Source: Clostridium sp.
Lineage (GTDB): Bacteria > Bacillota > Clostridia > Lachnospirales > Lachnospiraceae
NCBI GenBank assembly: GCA_004554205.1
Contig: SFNH01000002.1
Coordinates: forward strand, 1 to 64,000
Length of the DNA stretch: 64,000 nucleotides
Direction: 5' to 3'
The translations under genes were made by a program, and so were the position numbers. The notes under the pieces were generated by a model. It saw only the letters and a program-made list of their open reading frames with translations, had not been told where the DNA came from and did no database searches. Below are positions 25,864-36,037 of this stretch, in pieces (position 1 is the stretch's first letter; every line of letters starts with the position of its first letter).

Positions 25864-26769
25864 TTACGCCTTTCCTTCCTCGTGGTAAAAGCGCGCAGCA
25901 TCATTCTTAAAGATTGCCGTGCCGATACCGCGGTTGGTAAATATTTCCAGCAGCAGGCAGTGAGGAATGCGCCCGTCCAGGATATGCACCCGCGATACCC
26001 CGTTTTCAATGGCGTCGATACAGTTCTGAAGCTTCGGAAGCATACCGCCGCCGAGCTCGCCCCCGCCGATAAAGGCCTTCGCCTCATCCACGGTCATCTC
26101 GGAGATCAGGGAAGCTTTATCCGCAAAGTCCCGGTATACGCCCTCCACATCCGTCAAAAATGCCAGCTTCTCCGCATTCACCGCGCGGGCGATGGCGCAG
26201 GCCGCGTCGTCGGCGTTGATATTGTAGCTTAAGAAATGCTCGTCAAATCCGATCGGACAGATGATCGGGAGGAAATCCTTTTCCAGAAGGTCATAGATCA
26301 CCTTCGGGTTCACCTCCGTGATCTCGCCCACATACCCAATGTCCTCGCCGCCGGAGTATTTCTTCCGGCACTTTAACATCATGCCGTCCTTTCCGCTGAT
26401 CCCGACCGCCCTTACGCCCAGCTCATTCACAAGCTGCACCAGGCTCTTGTTGACCTTGTTTAACACCATCTCGGCGATCTCCATCGTCGGCTCGTCCGTC
26501 ACGCGCAGACCGTTCACAAAATGCGGCTCCATGCCGACCTTACCTACCCACCTGCTGATCTCCTTGCCGCCGCCGTGGACGATGATCGGCTTAAAGCCCA
26601 CCAGCTTTAAGAGCACCACGTCCTGGATGACCTGATGCTTTAAGTGCTCGTCCACCATGGCGCTGCCGCCGTATTTCACCACGATGATCTTCCGGTTAAA
26701 CCGCTGGATATACGGGAGCGCCTCGATGAGCACCTCCGCCTTCTGCATCTCATTGAACTCTGTATTCAT
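25864..26769 (-). CDS. argB: Acetylglutamate kinase
   Basis: A 301-residue amino-acid kinase: [51 protein letters not shown] and [15 protein letters not shown]. It phosphorylates N-acetylglutamate, the second step of arginine synthesis, and is often inhibited by arginine. The start at 26769 (MNTEFNEMQ) follows GGGGAGAGACTT. Confidence 0.96.
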   Translation of the reverse strand: MNTEFNEMQKAEVLIEALPYIQRFNRKIIVVKYGGSAMVDEHLKHQVIQDVVLLKLVGFKPIIVHGGGKEISRWVGKVGMEPHFVNGLRVTDEPTMEIAEMVLNKVNKSLVQLVNELGVRAVGISGKDGMMLKCRKKYSGGEDIGYVGEITEVNPKVIYDLLEKDFLPIICPIGFDEHFLSYNINADDAACAIARAVNAEKLAFLTDVEGVYRDFADKASLISEMTVDEAKAFIGGGELGGGMLPKLQNCIDAIENGVSRVHILDGRIPHCLLLEIFTNRGIGTAIFKNDAARFYHEEGKA

Positions 26770-26806
26770 AAGTCTCTCCCCTTTTCCACACTCCGCGCAC
26801 CGCCGC

Positions 26807-28030
26807 TTAAGAGCGGTAATCCGCATTGATCTTCACATAGTCGAAGGTCAGGTCGCACCCCCACGCCGTCGCCTCCGCATCTCCCATCTTCACATCGGCG
26901 ATGGCGGTCACCTCCGGCTCGGAGAGAATTTTCGTCGCCTCCGCCTCACTGTAATTTAAGGCAACGCCGTCCTGGATGATCTTCAGCCGTCCCGCCGCGC
27001 TCTCAAAATACAGATCGACTCTCTCCGGGTCAAACTGCGCACCGGAATAGCCCATGGCGCAGAGAATCCTTCCCCAGTTGGCGTCGTGCCCGAAGATCGC
27101 CGCTTTTGTCAGATTCGACGTGATAACGGACTTCGCCAATGTCACCGCCTGCTCCTTATCCAAAGCGCCCACGACCTTCACCTCAAACAGTGCGGTACAG
27201 CCCTCGCCGTCGCCCGCCATCCGCTTCGCCAGCGTCTCATTTACATAATTAAGCGCCCGGCAGAACGTCTCATAGTCCTCATTTTTCTCTGTGATCTCCT
27301 CATTGCCCGCCATACCGTTTGCCAGCAGCAGCACCGTGTCGTTGGTGGAGGTATCGCCGTCCACCGAGATCATGTTGTAGGTGTCCCTGATATCCTCGCT
27401 CAATGCCTCCTGGAGCAGTTCCTTTGAGATCGCCAGATCCGTCGTCACAAACGCTAACATCGTGCACATATTGGGGTGGATCATGCCGCTGCCCTTGCAC
27501 ATGCCGCCCACAGTCACGGTCTTCCCGCCGATCACCACCTGTACCGCCGCTTCCTTCTTCTTTGTATCGGTAGTCATGATCGCCCGCGCCGCCTCTGTCC
27601 CGCTCTTTAGCGAACCGCCAAGCTTCCCCGCCATAGCTCCGACGCCGTTTTTAAGCTTTTCTATGGGGAGCTGCATCCCGATGACGCCGGTGGACGCCAC
27701 CAGCACGGCATCCTCCGGCACGTTAAGCGCCGCCCCCGCCGCCTTTGCCGTCTCCCGGCAATATCCAAAGCCCTCCGCGCCGGTGCAGGCGTTAGCGATT
27801 CCTGCATTGATGACGACCGCCCGGACATACTCCGATTCTCTCACGATCTTCTGATCCCACTTAACCGGAGCGGCTTTTACGACATTTGTGGTAAACGTTC
27901 CCGCCGCTCTGCACGGCTTCTCACTGTAAATCAGCGCCATGTCCTCGCGGTTTTTGTATTTAATGCCTGCCGCCGTTGCGGCCGCCAGAAAGCCTGATGC
28001 CGCGGTCACTCCGCCCTCGATGATCTTCAT
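26807..28030 (-). CDS. argJ: Bifunctional glutamate N-acetyltransferase / ornithine acetyltransferase
   Basis: A 407-residue ArgJ. The self-cleavage site lies in [15 protein letters not shown], where cleavage before the Thr gives two chains. [20 protein letters not shown] and [18 protein letters not shown] are family marks. It recycles acetyl groups from acetylornithine to glutamate and can also make acetylglutamate from acetyl-CoA in bifunctional forms. GGGAGGATAACAGATA precedes the ATG. Confidence 0.96.
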   Translation of the reverse strand: MKIIEGGVTAASGFLAAATAAGIKYKNREDMALIYSEKPCRAAGTFTTNVVKAAPVKWDQKIVRESEYVRAVVINAGIANACTGAEGFGYCRETAKAAGAALNVPEDAVLVASTGVIGMQLPIEKLKNGVGAMAGKLGGSLKSGTEAARAIMTTDTKKKEAAVQVVIGGKTVTVGGMCKGSGMIHPNMCTMLAFVTTDLAISKELLQEALSEDIRDTYNMISVDGDTSTNDTVLLLANGMAGNEEITEKNEDYETFCRALNYVNETLAKRMAGDGEGCTALFEVKVVGALDKEQAVTLAKSVITSNLTKAAIFGHDANWGRILCAMGYSGAQFDPERVDLYFESAAGRLKIIQDGVALNYSEAEATKILSEPEVTAIADVKMGDAEATAWGCDLTFDYVKINADYRS

Positions 28031-28052
28031 TATCTGTTATCCTCCCTTTTCG

Positions 28053-28517
28053 TCACCTGATAAACCTGGTGATATTCTCCTCATTCAGCACAAAATCGTA
28101 ATAGTTCACATCATCGCGCTCCGTCCAGCCCACGTTGTGCCAGAACTCGTTGCCTGCCTGGTTGCTCTTAAACGCCACAAGGCTGACCTTGTTGATGCCC
28201 TCCGCCCTAAGCGCCCTCATCGCGTAATGCGCCATCCTGTGTCCCACGCCGTGATTTCGATACTCCTCCGCCACGCAGACATGATAGAAAAATCCCGTGC
28301 GGCCGTCATGTCCGCAGAGAATCGCGCCCACGATCCGCCCGTTCTGCTCCGCCACCACGCTGGTGGTGGGATTGCGCCTTAAAAACCGCTCCACGCCCTC
28401 TCTTGAATCGTCGATGGAGCGGAGCCCGAAGCCGCGGATCGTAAGCCACAGCGCATATACCTTATCGTAATCGTCCGGGCTCATCTCCCGGATCAAAATA
28501 TCCATGGTTCCTGCCAT
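28053..28517 (-). CDS. GNAT family N-acetyltransferase in the arginine operon
   Basis: A 154-residue GNAT protein with the acetyl-CoA loop VCVAEEYRNHGVGHRMAHYAMRAL and a GWTERDDVNYYDF end. The substrate is unknown. It sits between argC and argJ in the same direction. It might supply acetylglutamate or acetylate an amino acid, but its sequence is not that of ArgA; position is the only support. ATGs at 28517 and 28505 both have acceptable ribosome sites. Confidence 0.85.
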   Translation of the reverse strand: MAGTMDILIREMSPDDYDKVYALWLTIRGFGLRSIDDSREGVERFLRRNPTTSVVAEQNGRIVGAILCGHDGRTGFFYHVCVAEEYRNHGVGHRMAHYAMRALRAEGINKVSLVAFKSNQAGNEFWHNVGWTERDDVNYYDFVLNEENITRFIR

Positions 28518-28579
28518 GTCGGATTCCTTCCCTGCCGTGTAATGATCGCAGCCGTCTGTCTATACTGCTGCTAATAACC

Positions 28580-29620
28580 TTACGGGAACACCGGGATCTG
28601 TTTTAACCCTGTGTTCTCCGGCAGGCCAAACATCAGATTCATATTCTGCACCGCCTGTCCCGCCGCTCCCTTCACCATGTTGTCGATTGCGCCCATCATG
28701 ACGAGCCGGTTCGTCCGTCTGTCGACCTTAAACGCGATATCGGCGAAGTTGCTGCCCTCGACCCAGCGCGTCTCCGGCGCCATGCCCGGCTCCATGACAC
28801 GGATAAAATATTCATTCCCGTAATATTTATCATATACCGCTTTGACCTCCCCGTCGGTCACATTCTTTTTCAGGGAGGCATACGCCGTCACTAAAATCCC
28901 CCGGTTCATGGGAACAAGATGGGGAGTGAAGCTGATCGTCACCGGCCTGCCCGCCGCGTAGGAAAGCTGCTCCTCAATCTCCGGCGTATGGCGGTGGGAG
29001 GCGACGCCGTAGGGCTTCATGCTCTCATTCACCTCGCAGAAGAGGCTCGGCACCTTCGCGCTCCTGCCCGCGCCCGACGTGCCGGACTTCGCGTCAATGA
29101 TAATGGTATCCGTGTCGATCAGCCCCTCCTTCACCATCGGATATAACGTCAGGAAGGAGCAGGTCGGGTAGCACCCCGGATTTGCGATGAGGCGCGCCCC
29201 CTTGATCTTCCCGCGGTTGATCTCGGCAAGCCCGTAGACCGCCTCGTCGAGAAACTGCGGGGACGCGTGATGAAGCTTGTACCACGCTTCATACACTGAC
29301 ACATCTTTGATGCGGAAGTCTGCGCTCAAGTCGATGATCTTCGTTTTCGACAAGATTTCCTCCGTCAGACACGACGCCAGAAAGCCCTGCGGCGTCGCCG
29401 TAAAGATCACGTCCGCCAGATCCGCCAGCGCATTCAGGTCATCGTCCCCGCACGGCTCGCTCGCCACATGCGCCATATTTCTGTATATAGAAGCAAAATC
29501 CTCGCCCACATAGCTTTTCGAGCCATACCAGACAATCCTGACGTCCTCTCTCTGCAAAAGCAGGCGCGCCAGTTCCGCGCCCGCGTAGCCTGTCGCTCCG
29601 ATGATTCCGACTTTAATCAT
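28580..29620 (-). CDS. argC: N-acetyl-gamma-glutamyl-phosphate reductase
   Basis: A 346-residue NADP-dependent reductase with GATGYAGAELARLL at the N-terminus and the catalytic Cys in ANPGCYPTCSFL; SGTSGAGRSAK and HRHTPEIEEQL are also present. Third step of arginine synthesis. First gene of the argC-GNAT-argJ-argB-argD unit. GGGAGGAATTAAGGT precedes the ATG; a full mosaic repeat lies in the leader between this site and the promoter at 29795-29823. Confidence 0.96.
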   Translation of the reverse strand: MIKVGIIGATGYAGAELARLLLQREDVRIVWYGSKSYVGEDFASIYRNMAHVASEPCGDDDLNALADLADVIFTATPQGFLASCLTEEILSKTKIIDLSADFRIKDVSVYEAWYKLHHASPQFLDEAVYGLAEINRGKIKGARLIANPGCYPTCSFLTLYPMVKEGLIDTDTIIIDAKSGTSGAGRSAKVPSLFCEVNESMKPYGVASHRHTPEIEEQLSYAAGRPVTISFTPHLVPMNRGILVTAYASLKKNVTDGEVKAVYDKYYGNEYFIRVMEPGMAPETRWVEGSNFADIAFKVDRRTNRLVMMGAIDNMVKGAAGQAVQNMNLMFGLPENTGLKQIPVFP

Positions 29621-29641
29621 ACCTTAATTCCTCCCATGATC

Positions 29642-29774
29642 GTAACTGTTCAGTACCTTCACAGTTACGGGCAAAAATCCATAAGAATTGCCTTCGGCAA
29701 TGGGATTTTTGCCTGCATCCACCACGTTTTCTTACGGTCAGCGCAGTAAATGCGCAGACCTACTGAACAGTTAC
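29642..29774 (-). repeat. Dispersed mosaic repeat, complete type 1 copy, in the argC leader
   Basis: A 133-bp element read on the minus strand from GTAACTGTTCAGTAGGTCTG to a terminal unit with arms GTAACTGT and ACAGTTAC. It holds three nested hairpins: GCGCATTTACTGCGC, the GGCAAAAATCC/GGATTTTTGCC stem, and the terminal arms. A near-identical copy is at 99-224 and another, inverted and nested, at 46806-46896. Confidence 0.9.
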
Positions 29775-29794
29775 CGATAATCATTATCTTTTTA

Positions 29795-29823
29795 AGTATA
29801 TCTCGCTTCCCGGCATATGTCAA
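29795..29823 (-). promoter_or_regulatory. Predicted promoter of the argC operon
   Basis: On the minus strand TTGACA (29818-29823) and TATACT (29795-29800) with a 17-bp spacer. The start site would lie just before the repeat, so the leader RNA of about 165 nt contains the whole repeat. Confidence 0.8.
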
Positions 29824-29933
29824 TTTTCTGCGCAATCGAATCATTGGATTTATAATTATACACTATAAATGAATATTATGCAATATAAATTCTGATTTTT
29901 CGTACTGTTAAAATTATGCGTAATACTTTGTGC

Positions 29934-29962
29934 TTGATTTTTCCAGTGAGATATTGTATATT
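29934..29962 (+). promoter_or_regulatory. argG: Predicted promoter of argG
   Basis: TTGATT (29934-29939) and TATATT (29957-29962), 17 bp apart. AATGAATATTATGCAAT near 29868-29884 resembles half of an ArgR box but lacks one base of the usual spacing; I regard ArgR control as possible only. The remainder of the 29775-30000 gap is AT-rich with no gene. Confidence 0.65.
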
Positions 29963-30000
29963 TATGAGGTCAAAGAACTACAAACGCAACGAGGAGGATT

Positions 30001-31213
<1,213 letters not shown>

Positions 31214-31239
<26 letters not shown>

Positions 31240-32116
31240 TCGCGGCGAACACCAGTACGCATCCGATCAGCTCCCGGGCAGACAGCTTCTGACCGAGAAG
31301 CACCCAGCCCGCTAAAAGCGAGAACACTGACTCCAGACTCATGATCAGGGATGCGATCGTCGGCTCGACATCCTTCTGCGCCACGACCTGCAGCGTATAG
31401 GCAACGCCGCACGACATCACGCCGGCGTAGAGGATCGGCAGCCACGCCGCGCAGATGTCGCCCCAGACCGGCTTTTCAAACAGGAACATGAACACGCAGG
31501 AAATGACGCCCGCCGTAAAAAACTGTACGCATGAGATCAGGACGCCGTCCGCCTTCGGCGAAAAATGGTCAACCGTCAGAATGTGCACCGAAAATACGAT
31601 GGCACATAAAAACACGAGGAGATCTCCGCGGCCGACGGTAAAATCCCCGGTGACGCACAGAAGGTACATGCCCACCGCGGCGATCGCGACACTTGCCCAG
31701 ATATGAAGCCCCACCTTCCTGTGGAGGAACAGCCCGAGAAGCGGCACGATCACGATATAGAGTGCTGTGATAAAGCCGGCCTTCCCGACCGTCGTCCACG
31801 CAATCCCAAACTGCTGCAGGCTGGTCGCCAGACAGAGGAGACAGCCGCAGCAGATACCGCCGATGATCCCCGTCCTCTGACGGTTTCTTCTCTCCTCACG
31901 GCCCGCGGGCAGACCTGTATTCCCGCCTGACCTTCTTAAGAAAAAGATGCAGGGGATGAGCACCGCGCCCCCGACGAGAAAGCGGCACCCGTTAAAGGTA
32001 AAGGCGCCCACATAATTCATTCCCTCGCTCTGCGCCACAAACGCCACGCCCCAGATAAGGGCCGTCAGCGTCAGCATCGCGCTGCTTCGTATTGATTTTC
32101 TCTTCCTCTCTCCCAT
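31214..32116 (-). CDS. DMT/EamA family transporter
   Basis: A 300-residue protein with ten membrane helices in two EamA repeats ([36 protein letters not shown]). Such proteins export metabolites or amino acids; the substrate is unknown. The start at 32116 follows GGAGGAGATACGAAGG; the frame is open upstream over galT. Its 3' end overlaps argG by 26 bp. Confidence 0.9.
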
Positions 32117-32145
32117 CCTTCGTATCTCCTCCGTCCCTGTCTCTC

Positions 32146-33654
32146 TTACCGTTCCCGAAAGCCCACGCTCCGAAGGAAGCGCCCGAACGCTTCCCGTCCA
32201 TCCGGCGTGCACTTGTAAACGCCCGCATCCTCCAGGACGCGCATAAACACCTTGCCCACCTCATTCTGCAAAATGCCGCGGACATTCTCCGCCGTGATCT
32301 CACCGTATTTTGGGCGGAATTCGCAGACCCAGTCCGCGTGTTTTTCAAGGAGCGCGTTGCCGCGGATATCCTTTCCATCCACAATGTATTCGCTGAGCAG
32401 GGCGAGCTCGTCCTTCAGTCTTGACGGCAGCACAGCCAGTCCCATCACTTCGATCAGGCCGATATTTTCTTTCTTGATGTGGTGCAGCTCCCGGTGTGGA
32501 TGATAGACGCCAAGCGGAAATTCCTCCGTGGTAATATTGTTGCGGAGCACGAGATCCAGCTCATACTTTTCCCCGTTTTTCCTGGCAATCGGAGTGATCG
32601 TGTTGTGCGGCTCCCCGTCCGTCTCCGCGTAGATGAATGCCGCCTCGTCCGTGTAGCCTCTCCACGCCCGCAGCACCTTATCGCCCAGGTCGATCAGACG
32701 ATCCGGATCAAGAGCCCGCAGGCGCAGTACCGACATCGGCCAGCGGACGATGCCCGCCTCCACATCCTCAAAGCCCTCCGCCTCATACGCCCTCTCAATC
32801 GGCGCCTTTGCCATGGCAAAGGTATAATGTCCGCCCTGGAAATGGTCGTGGCTTAAGATAGATCCGCCCACGATCGGCAGATCCGCATTCGAGCCGAGGA
32901 AATAGTGCGGGAACTGCTTTACAAAATCAAACAGCTTCACGAATGCCGCACGGTCGATCTTCATGGGCGTGTGCTGTCCGTTGAACACGATACAGTGCTC
33001 ATTATAATACACATACGGAGAATACTGGAAGCCCCAGGCGCTGTCATTGACCGTGACGCGGATGATGCGGTGGTTGCCGCGCGCCGGGTGATTCAGGCGC
33101 CCCGCGTATCCCTCATTTTCCATGCAGAGCAGGCATTTCGGATAGCCGCTCTGCTTTGCGAGCTTCGCCGCCGCGATCGCCTTCGGATCCTTCTCCGGCT
33201 TCGATAAATTGATGGTGATGTCAAGGTCTCCATACGGCGTTTTCGTCACCCACTTTTGATCCTTACATACCCGGTATCTGCGGATATAGTCGGAATCCTG
33301 GCTCAGCTTATAGAAATAATCGGTCGCCGCGCGCGGCCCGTTTTCCTCATAGATCCGCCAAAACGACGCCTCAACCTCCGACGGGCGCGGCATCAGGCAG
33401 TTCATCAGCTTCGTGTCAAACAGATCGCGGCAGACAATATTGTCCTCGATCATGCCCTGCTCACAGGCATAATCTAAAAGCTCCCTTAAGGTCTCCTCCA
33501 GATTGATCTGCGAAAACTCCTCCTCCGGCTCCTCATACTCATCAAGGCGCAGCGCCGCAAGGAGCTGATTGACCGCGTAGATTCTGTCTCTGTCCGCGAT
33601 CAGCCCCGTCTCAATCCCATACTGCACAAGCTTCTTAACCGCTTCGTAAACCAT
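32146..33654 (-). CDS. galT: UDP-glucose--hexose-1-phosphate uridylyltransferase (GalT, Firmicute type)
   Basis: A 502-residue enzyme of the larger Firmicute GalT class, which swaps UMP between UDP-glucose and galactose-1-phosphate in the Leloir pathway. The active-site motif is SHDHFQGG, with the nucleophilic His in the HxHxQ arrangement; CLLCMENEGYAGR and HPARGNHRII are family marks. galK and galE are not adjacent. Confidence 0.95.
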   Translation of the reverse strand: MVYEAVKKLVQYGIETGLIADRDRIYAVNQLLAALRLDEYEEPEEEFSQINLEETLRELLDYACEQGMIEDNIVCRDLFDTKLMNCLMPRPSEVEASFWRIYEENGPRAATDYFYKLSQDSDYIRRYRVCKDQKWVTKTPYGDLDITINLSKPEKDPKAIAAAKLAKQSGYPKCLLCMENEGYAGRLNHPARGNHRIIRVTVNDSAWGFQYSPYVYYNEHCIVFNGQHTPMKIDRAAFVKLFDFVKQFPHYFLGSNADLPIVGGSILSHDHFQGGHYTFAMAKAPIERAYEAEGFEDVEAGIVRWPMSVLRLRALDPDRLIDLGDKVLRAWRGYTDEAAFIYAETDGEPHNTITPIARKNGEKYELDLVLRNNITTEEFPLGVYHPHRELHHIKKENIGLIEVMGLAVLPSRLKDELALLSEYIVDGKDIRGNALLEKHADWVCEFRPKYGEITAENVRGILQNEVGKVFMRVLEDAGVYKCTPDGREAFGRFLRSVGFRER

Positions 33655-33687
33655 TTCCCTCTCCCCTTTTCCTTTATTGGTACCGCT

Positions 33688-34215
33688 TTAAACGCGGCGT
33701 ATGACCGGCGTGATCCGCTCCACCACCATACCGCCGAGGATCCCTATGACTGCGCCGGTAATTACGCCCGCGACGAGAAGCACGGGCAGATACGAAAACA
33801 CGCCGCCGGTTCCCGTAATATAGGCCGCCATCGTGAGCTGCCCGATATTGTGGAAAATGCCGCCGAGAATGCTGACGCCTGTCTTCCCAAACCATCCGCA
33901 TTTCTTCGCCAAAATCATCGCCGCCAGGCTGAACACACCGCCCGCAAGCGCATACATCATACTGCCCGGGTTGCTGAAGGTAAAGCCAACCAGCACGATG
34001 CGCACCAGGGCGACCGCCGCCGTCCCCGCCGCGCCTACCGTATAGAGCCCCACCACATTTACAAGATTCGCCAGTCCCAGCTTGATTCCCGGTATCGGTA
34101 CCGGGAACGGTATCATCGCCTCCACATAGCTGAATATAAATGCCAGGGCGATCAAAAGTCCGTAAAGCGCCACAGTTCCCGCCAGATGACGGCTGTCTCG
34201 GTTTTGCCTGCTCAT
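33688..34215 (-). CDS. Gx transporter family membrane protein
   Basis: A 175-residue protein with five to six membrane helices: ALIFALAFIFSYVEAMIPFP-like first helix region, then IKLGLANLVNVVGLYTVG and GGIFHNIGQLTMAAYI. This family, once called heptaprenyl diphosphate synthase component I, is now thought to be an ECF-like small-molecule transporter subunit; substrate unknown. In related bacteria it lies beside NusG-domain-II genes, as here. The start at 34215 follows AAGGAGAACGACAGTT. Confidence 0.85.
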   Translation of the reverse strand: MSRQNRDSRHLAGTVALYGLLIALAFIFSYVEAMIPFPVPIPGIKLGLANLVNVVGLYTVGAAGTAAVALVRIVLVGFTFSNPGSMMYALAGGVFSLAAMILAKKCGWFGKTGVSILGGIFHNIGQLTMAAYITGTGGVFSYLPVLLVAGVITGAVIGILGGMVVERITPVIRRV

Positions 34216-34248
34216 AACTGTCGTTCTCCTTTTCCTCGCCGTCGGCAT

Positions 34249-34277
34249 TTGACATCCCTTCCTGTCTGTGTTATAGT
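34249..34277 (+). promoter_or_regulatory. Predicted promoter of the NusG-II gene
   Basis: TTGACA (34249-34254) and TATAGT (34272-34277) with a 17-bp spacer. It begins 34 bp upstream of the divergent Gx transporter start codon, so the two genes share a short control region. Confidence 0.8.
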
Positions 34278-34354
34278 GTCAGATATATTCTGTTCCCGGC
34301 TCGCTTAAACTTAAGTATACCATTTCCGGCTTATTTTAGAAAGAGGTTATTCCC

Positions 34355-34705
34355 ATGAAAAATAAAAAAAAGGACCTGATCCTGGTTCTTATCATCTTAG
34401 CAGTCGCCGCCTGTGGGTTTTTCATCAACTATATGACGCACAAAAAGCCCGCGGCGTGGGTGGAGGTCTCCGTGGACTCCGAGGTGGTCGCCACCTTCGA
34501 TCTCTCAAAGGACGTCGATACCGTCATCGAGGGCTACGGCGGCGGAACAAACCACCTGATCATAAAGGACGGCGTCATGTGGATCAGCGAGGCGAGCTGC
34601 CCCGATAAGGTCTGCATCCATCAGGGACGCATCTCCATGAACGGAGAGCTCGTCGTCTGCCTCCCCAACCGCATGATCGCAAAGATCGTGGCGCCGGAAG
34701 ATTAA
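34355..34705 (+). CDS. NusG domain II-containing protein
   Basis: A 116-residue protein with one N-terminal membrane helix (about 8-26) and an extracytoplasmic NusG-II domain: VDTVIEGYGGGTNHLIIKDG, SCPDKVCIHQGRIS, VCLPNRMIAKI. The Cys pair in SCPDKVC is conserved in the family. Its role is unknown; the family often sits with FMN-binding or Gx transporter genes. It is divergent from the Gx transporter gene. Confidence 0.88.
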   Translation: MKNKKKDLILVLIILAVAACGFFINYMTHKKPAAWVEVSVDSEVVATFDLSKDVDTVIEGYGGGTNHLIIKDGVMWISEASCPDKVCIHQGRISMNGELVVCLPNRMIAKIVAPED

Positions 34706-34742
34706 ACGGAGATGCCTGCCGGTGCGGACATCCCCGTTTTTT
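34704..34742 (+). terminator. Terminator after the NusG-II gene
   Basis: AAACGGAGATG and CATCCCCGTTT form an 11-bp stem with one mismatch around a 14-nt loop, followed by TTTTTT. It starts inside the stop codon and may also stop metK transcription from the other side. Confidence 0.75.
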
Positions 34743-34759
34743 AATGTTATTTATCTTCT

Positions 34760-35950
34760 CTACCTCAAGTACGACTTCAGCATTTCCGCCTTATCGACCT
34801 TCTCCCACGGAAGGTCAAGGTCGGTCCGCCCGAAATGGCCGTAGGCTGAGGTCTGTCTGTAGATCGGGCGCCTTAAATCCAGCATCTTAATGATTCCCGC
34901 CGGACGAAGATCAAAGTTTTCGCGGATAATCTCCACCAGCTTTTCATTGCTGAGCTTCCCGGTTCCAAAGGTGTCCACCGTCACAGAGGTCGGATGCGCC
35001 ACGCCGATGGCGTAGGAGAGCTGAATCTCACACTTGTCCGCCAGACCTGCCGCAACGATATTCTTTGCCACATAGCGGGCCGCATACGCCGCGGAGCGAT
35101 CCACCTTCGTGCAGTCCTTCCCCGAGAATGCTCCGCCGCCGTGACGCGCATAGCCGCCGTAGGTGTCCACGATGATCTTCCTCCCGGTCAATCCGCTGTC
35201 ACCGCGCGGCCCGCCGATCACGAAGCGCCCCGTCGGGTTGATGAAAAATTTCGTCTTCGCATCTACCATTTCCTTCGGCAAAATCACGTCAAACACATAC
35301 TTTTTGATGTCCGCATGAATCTGCTCCTGGCTTACATTCTCATCATGCTGCGTGGAGAGCACCACCGCATCGAGACGGGCCGGACGCCCTGTCTCATCAT
35401 ACTCCACCGTCACCTGGGTCTTCCCGTCCGGACGAAGGTAAGGAAGCGTGCCGTCCTTGCGCACCTTCGTAAGCTGTCTTGCCAGCTTGTGTGCCAGCGC
35501 GATCGGATACGGCATATACTCCTCCGTCTCATTGCTGGCAAAGCCAAACATCATGCCCTGGTCTCCGGCGCCGATCGCGTCGAGTTCGCTGTCGTCCATG
35601 GCATTTTCCTTTACCTCGAGCGCCTTGTCGACGCCGAGCGCGATGTCCGCGGACTGCTCGTCAAGCGCCACGATCACGCCGCAGGTATCGCAGTCAAAGC
35701 CGTATTTTGCGCGGTCATAGCCGATCTCCCGGATGGTCTCACGAACAATATTCTGGATATCCACATACGCATTCGTGGAAATCTCGCCCATCACCATCAC
35801 AAGGCCCGTCGTAACGCAGGTCTCGCAGGCGACACGGCTCATGGGATCCTTCGCCACCAGCGCGTCAAGTATCGCGTCGGAAATCGCATCACACATCTTG
35901 TCCGGATGTCCCTCTGTCACGGACTCCGAAGTAAACAGTAACTTTTCCAT
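34760..35950 (-). CDS. metK: S-adenosylmethionine synthetase
   Basis: A 396-residue enzyme making SAM from Met and ATP. Motifs are [32 protein letters not shown] (ATP site) and [16 protein letters not shown] (phosphate loop). ATG at 35950 follows AAAGGAGGAACTGTG. No SAM riboswitch is visible in the 87-bp gap to murA; a degenerate repeat unit is there instead. It may be read from the murA promoter. Confidence 0.97.
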   Translation of the reverse strand: MEKLLFTSESVTEGHPDKMCDAISDAILDALVAKDPMSRVACETCVTTGLVMVMGEISTNAYVDIQNIVRETIREIGYDRAKYGFDCDTCGVIVALDEQSADIALGVDKALEVKENAMDDSELDAIGAGDQGMMFGFASNETEEYMPYPIALAHKLARQLTKVRKDGTLPYLRPDGKTQVTVEYDETGRPARLDAVVLSTQHDENVSQEQIHADIKKYVFDVILPKEMVDAKTKFFINPTGRFVIGGPRGDSGLTGRKIIVDTYGGYARHGGGAFSGKDCTKVDRSAAYAARYVAKNIVAAGLADKCEIQLSYAIGVAHPTSVTVDTFGTGKLSNEKLVEIIRENFDLRPAGIIKMLDLRRPIYRQTSAYGHFGRTDLDLPWEKVDKAEMLKSYLR

Positions 35951-35983
35951 CACAGTTCCTCCTTTGAAATTTTAAATGTCTAC

Positions 35984-36010
35984 GCAACTGTTCAGCACCT
36001 TCACAGTCAC
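35984..36010 (-). repeat. Degenerate short repeat unit between murA and metK
   Basis: On the minus strand, arms GTGACTGT and ACAGTTGC with GAAGGTGCTGA between. It equals the short unit at 401-427 with G-T pairs replacing two A-T pairs, so the stem is kept. Confidence 0.7.
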
Positions 36011-36037
36011 ATATCTGCACCGCAAAAGCCGTCAGGC

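Noticed and set aside
28053..28517. GNAT protein as classical N-acetylglutamate synthase (ArgA)
   Set aside because: It lacks the amino-acid-kinase-like domain of ArgA and its sequence matches a general Lachnospiraceae GNAT group; only its position suggests the role.
29621..29823. Arginine-responsive T-box or riboswitch in the argC leader
   Set aside because: The structured part is a copy of a repeat found before unrelated genes, and no T-box sequence (TGGNACCGCG-type) is present.
33674..34255. Gly/Arg-rich open frame over the Gx transporter gene in another frame
   Set aside because: It is an out-of-frame reading of the membrane protein gene with no coherent domain.
35951..36037. SAM riboswitch upstream of metK
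   Set aside because: The gap is only 87 bp and holds a degenerate repeat unit; no riboswitch core is visible.
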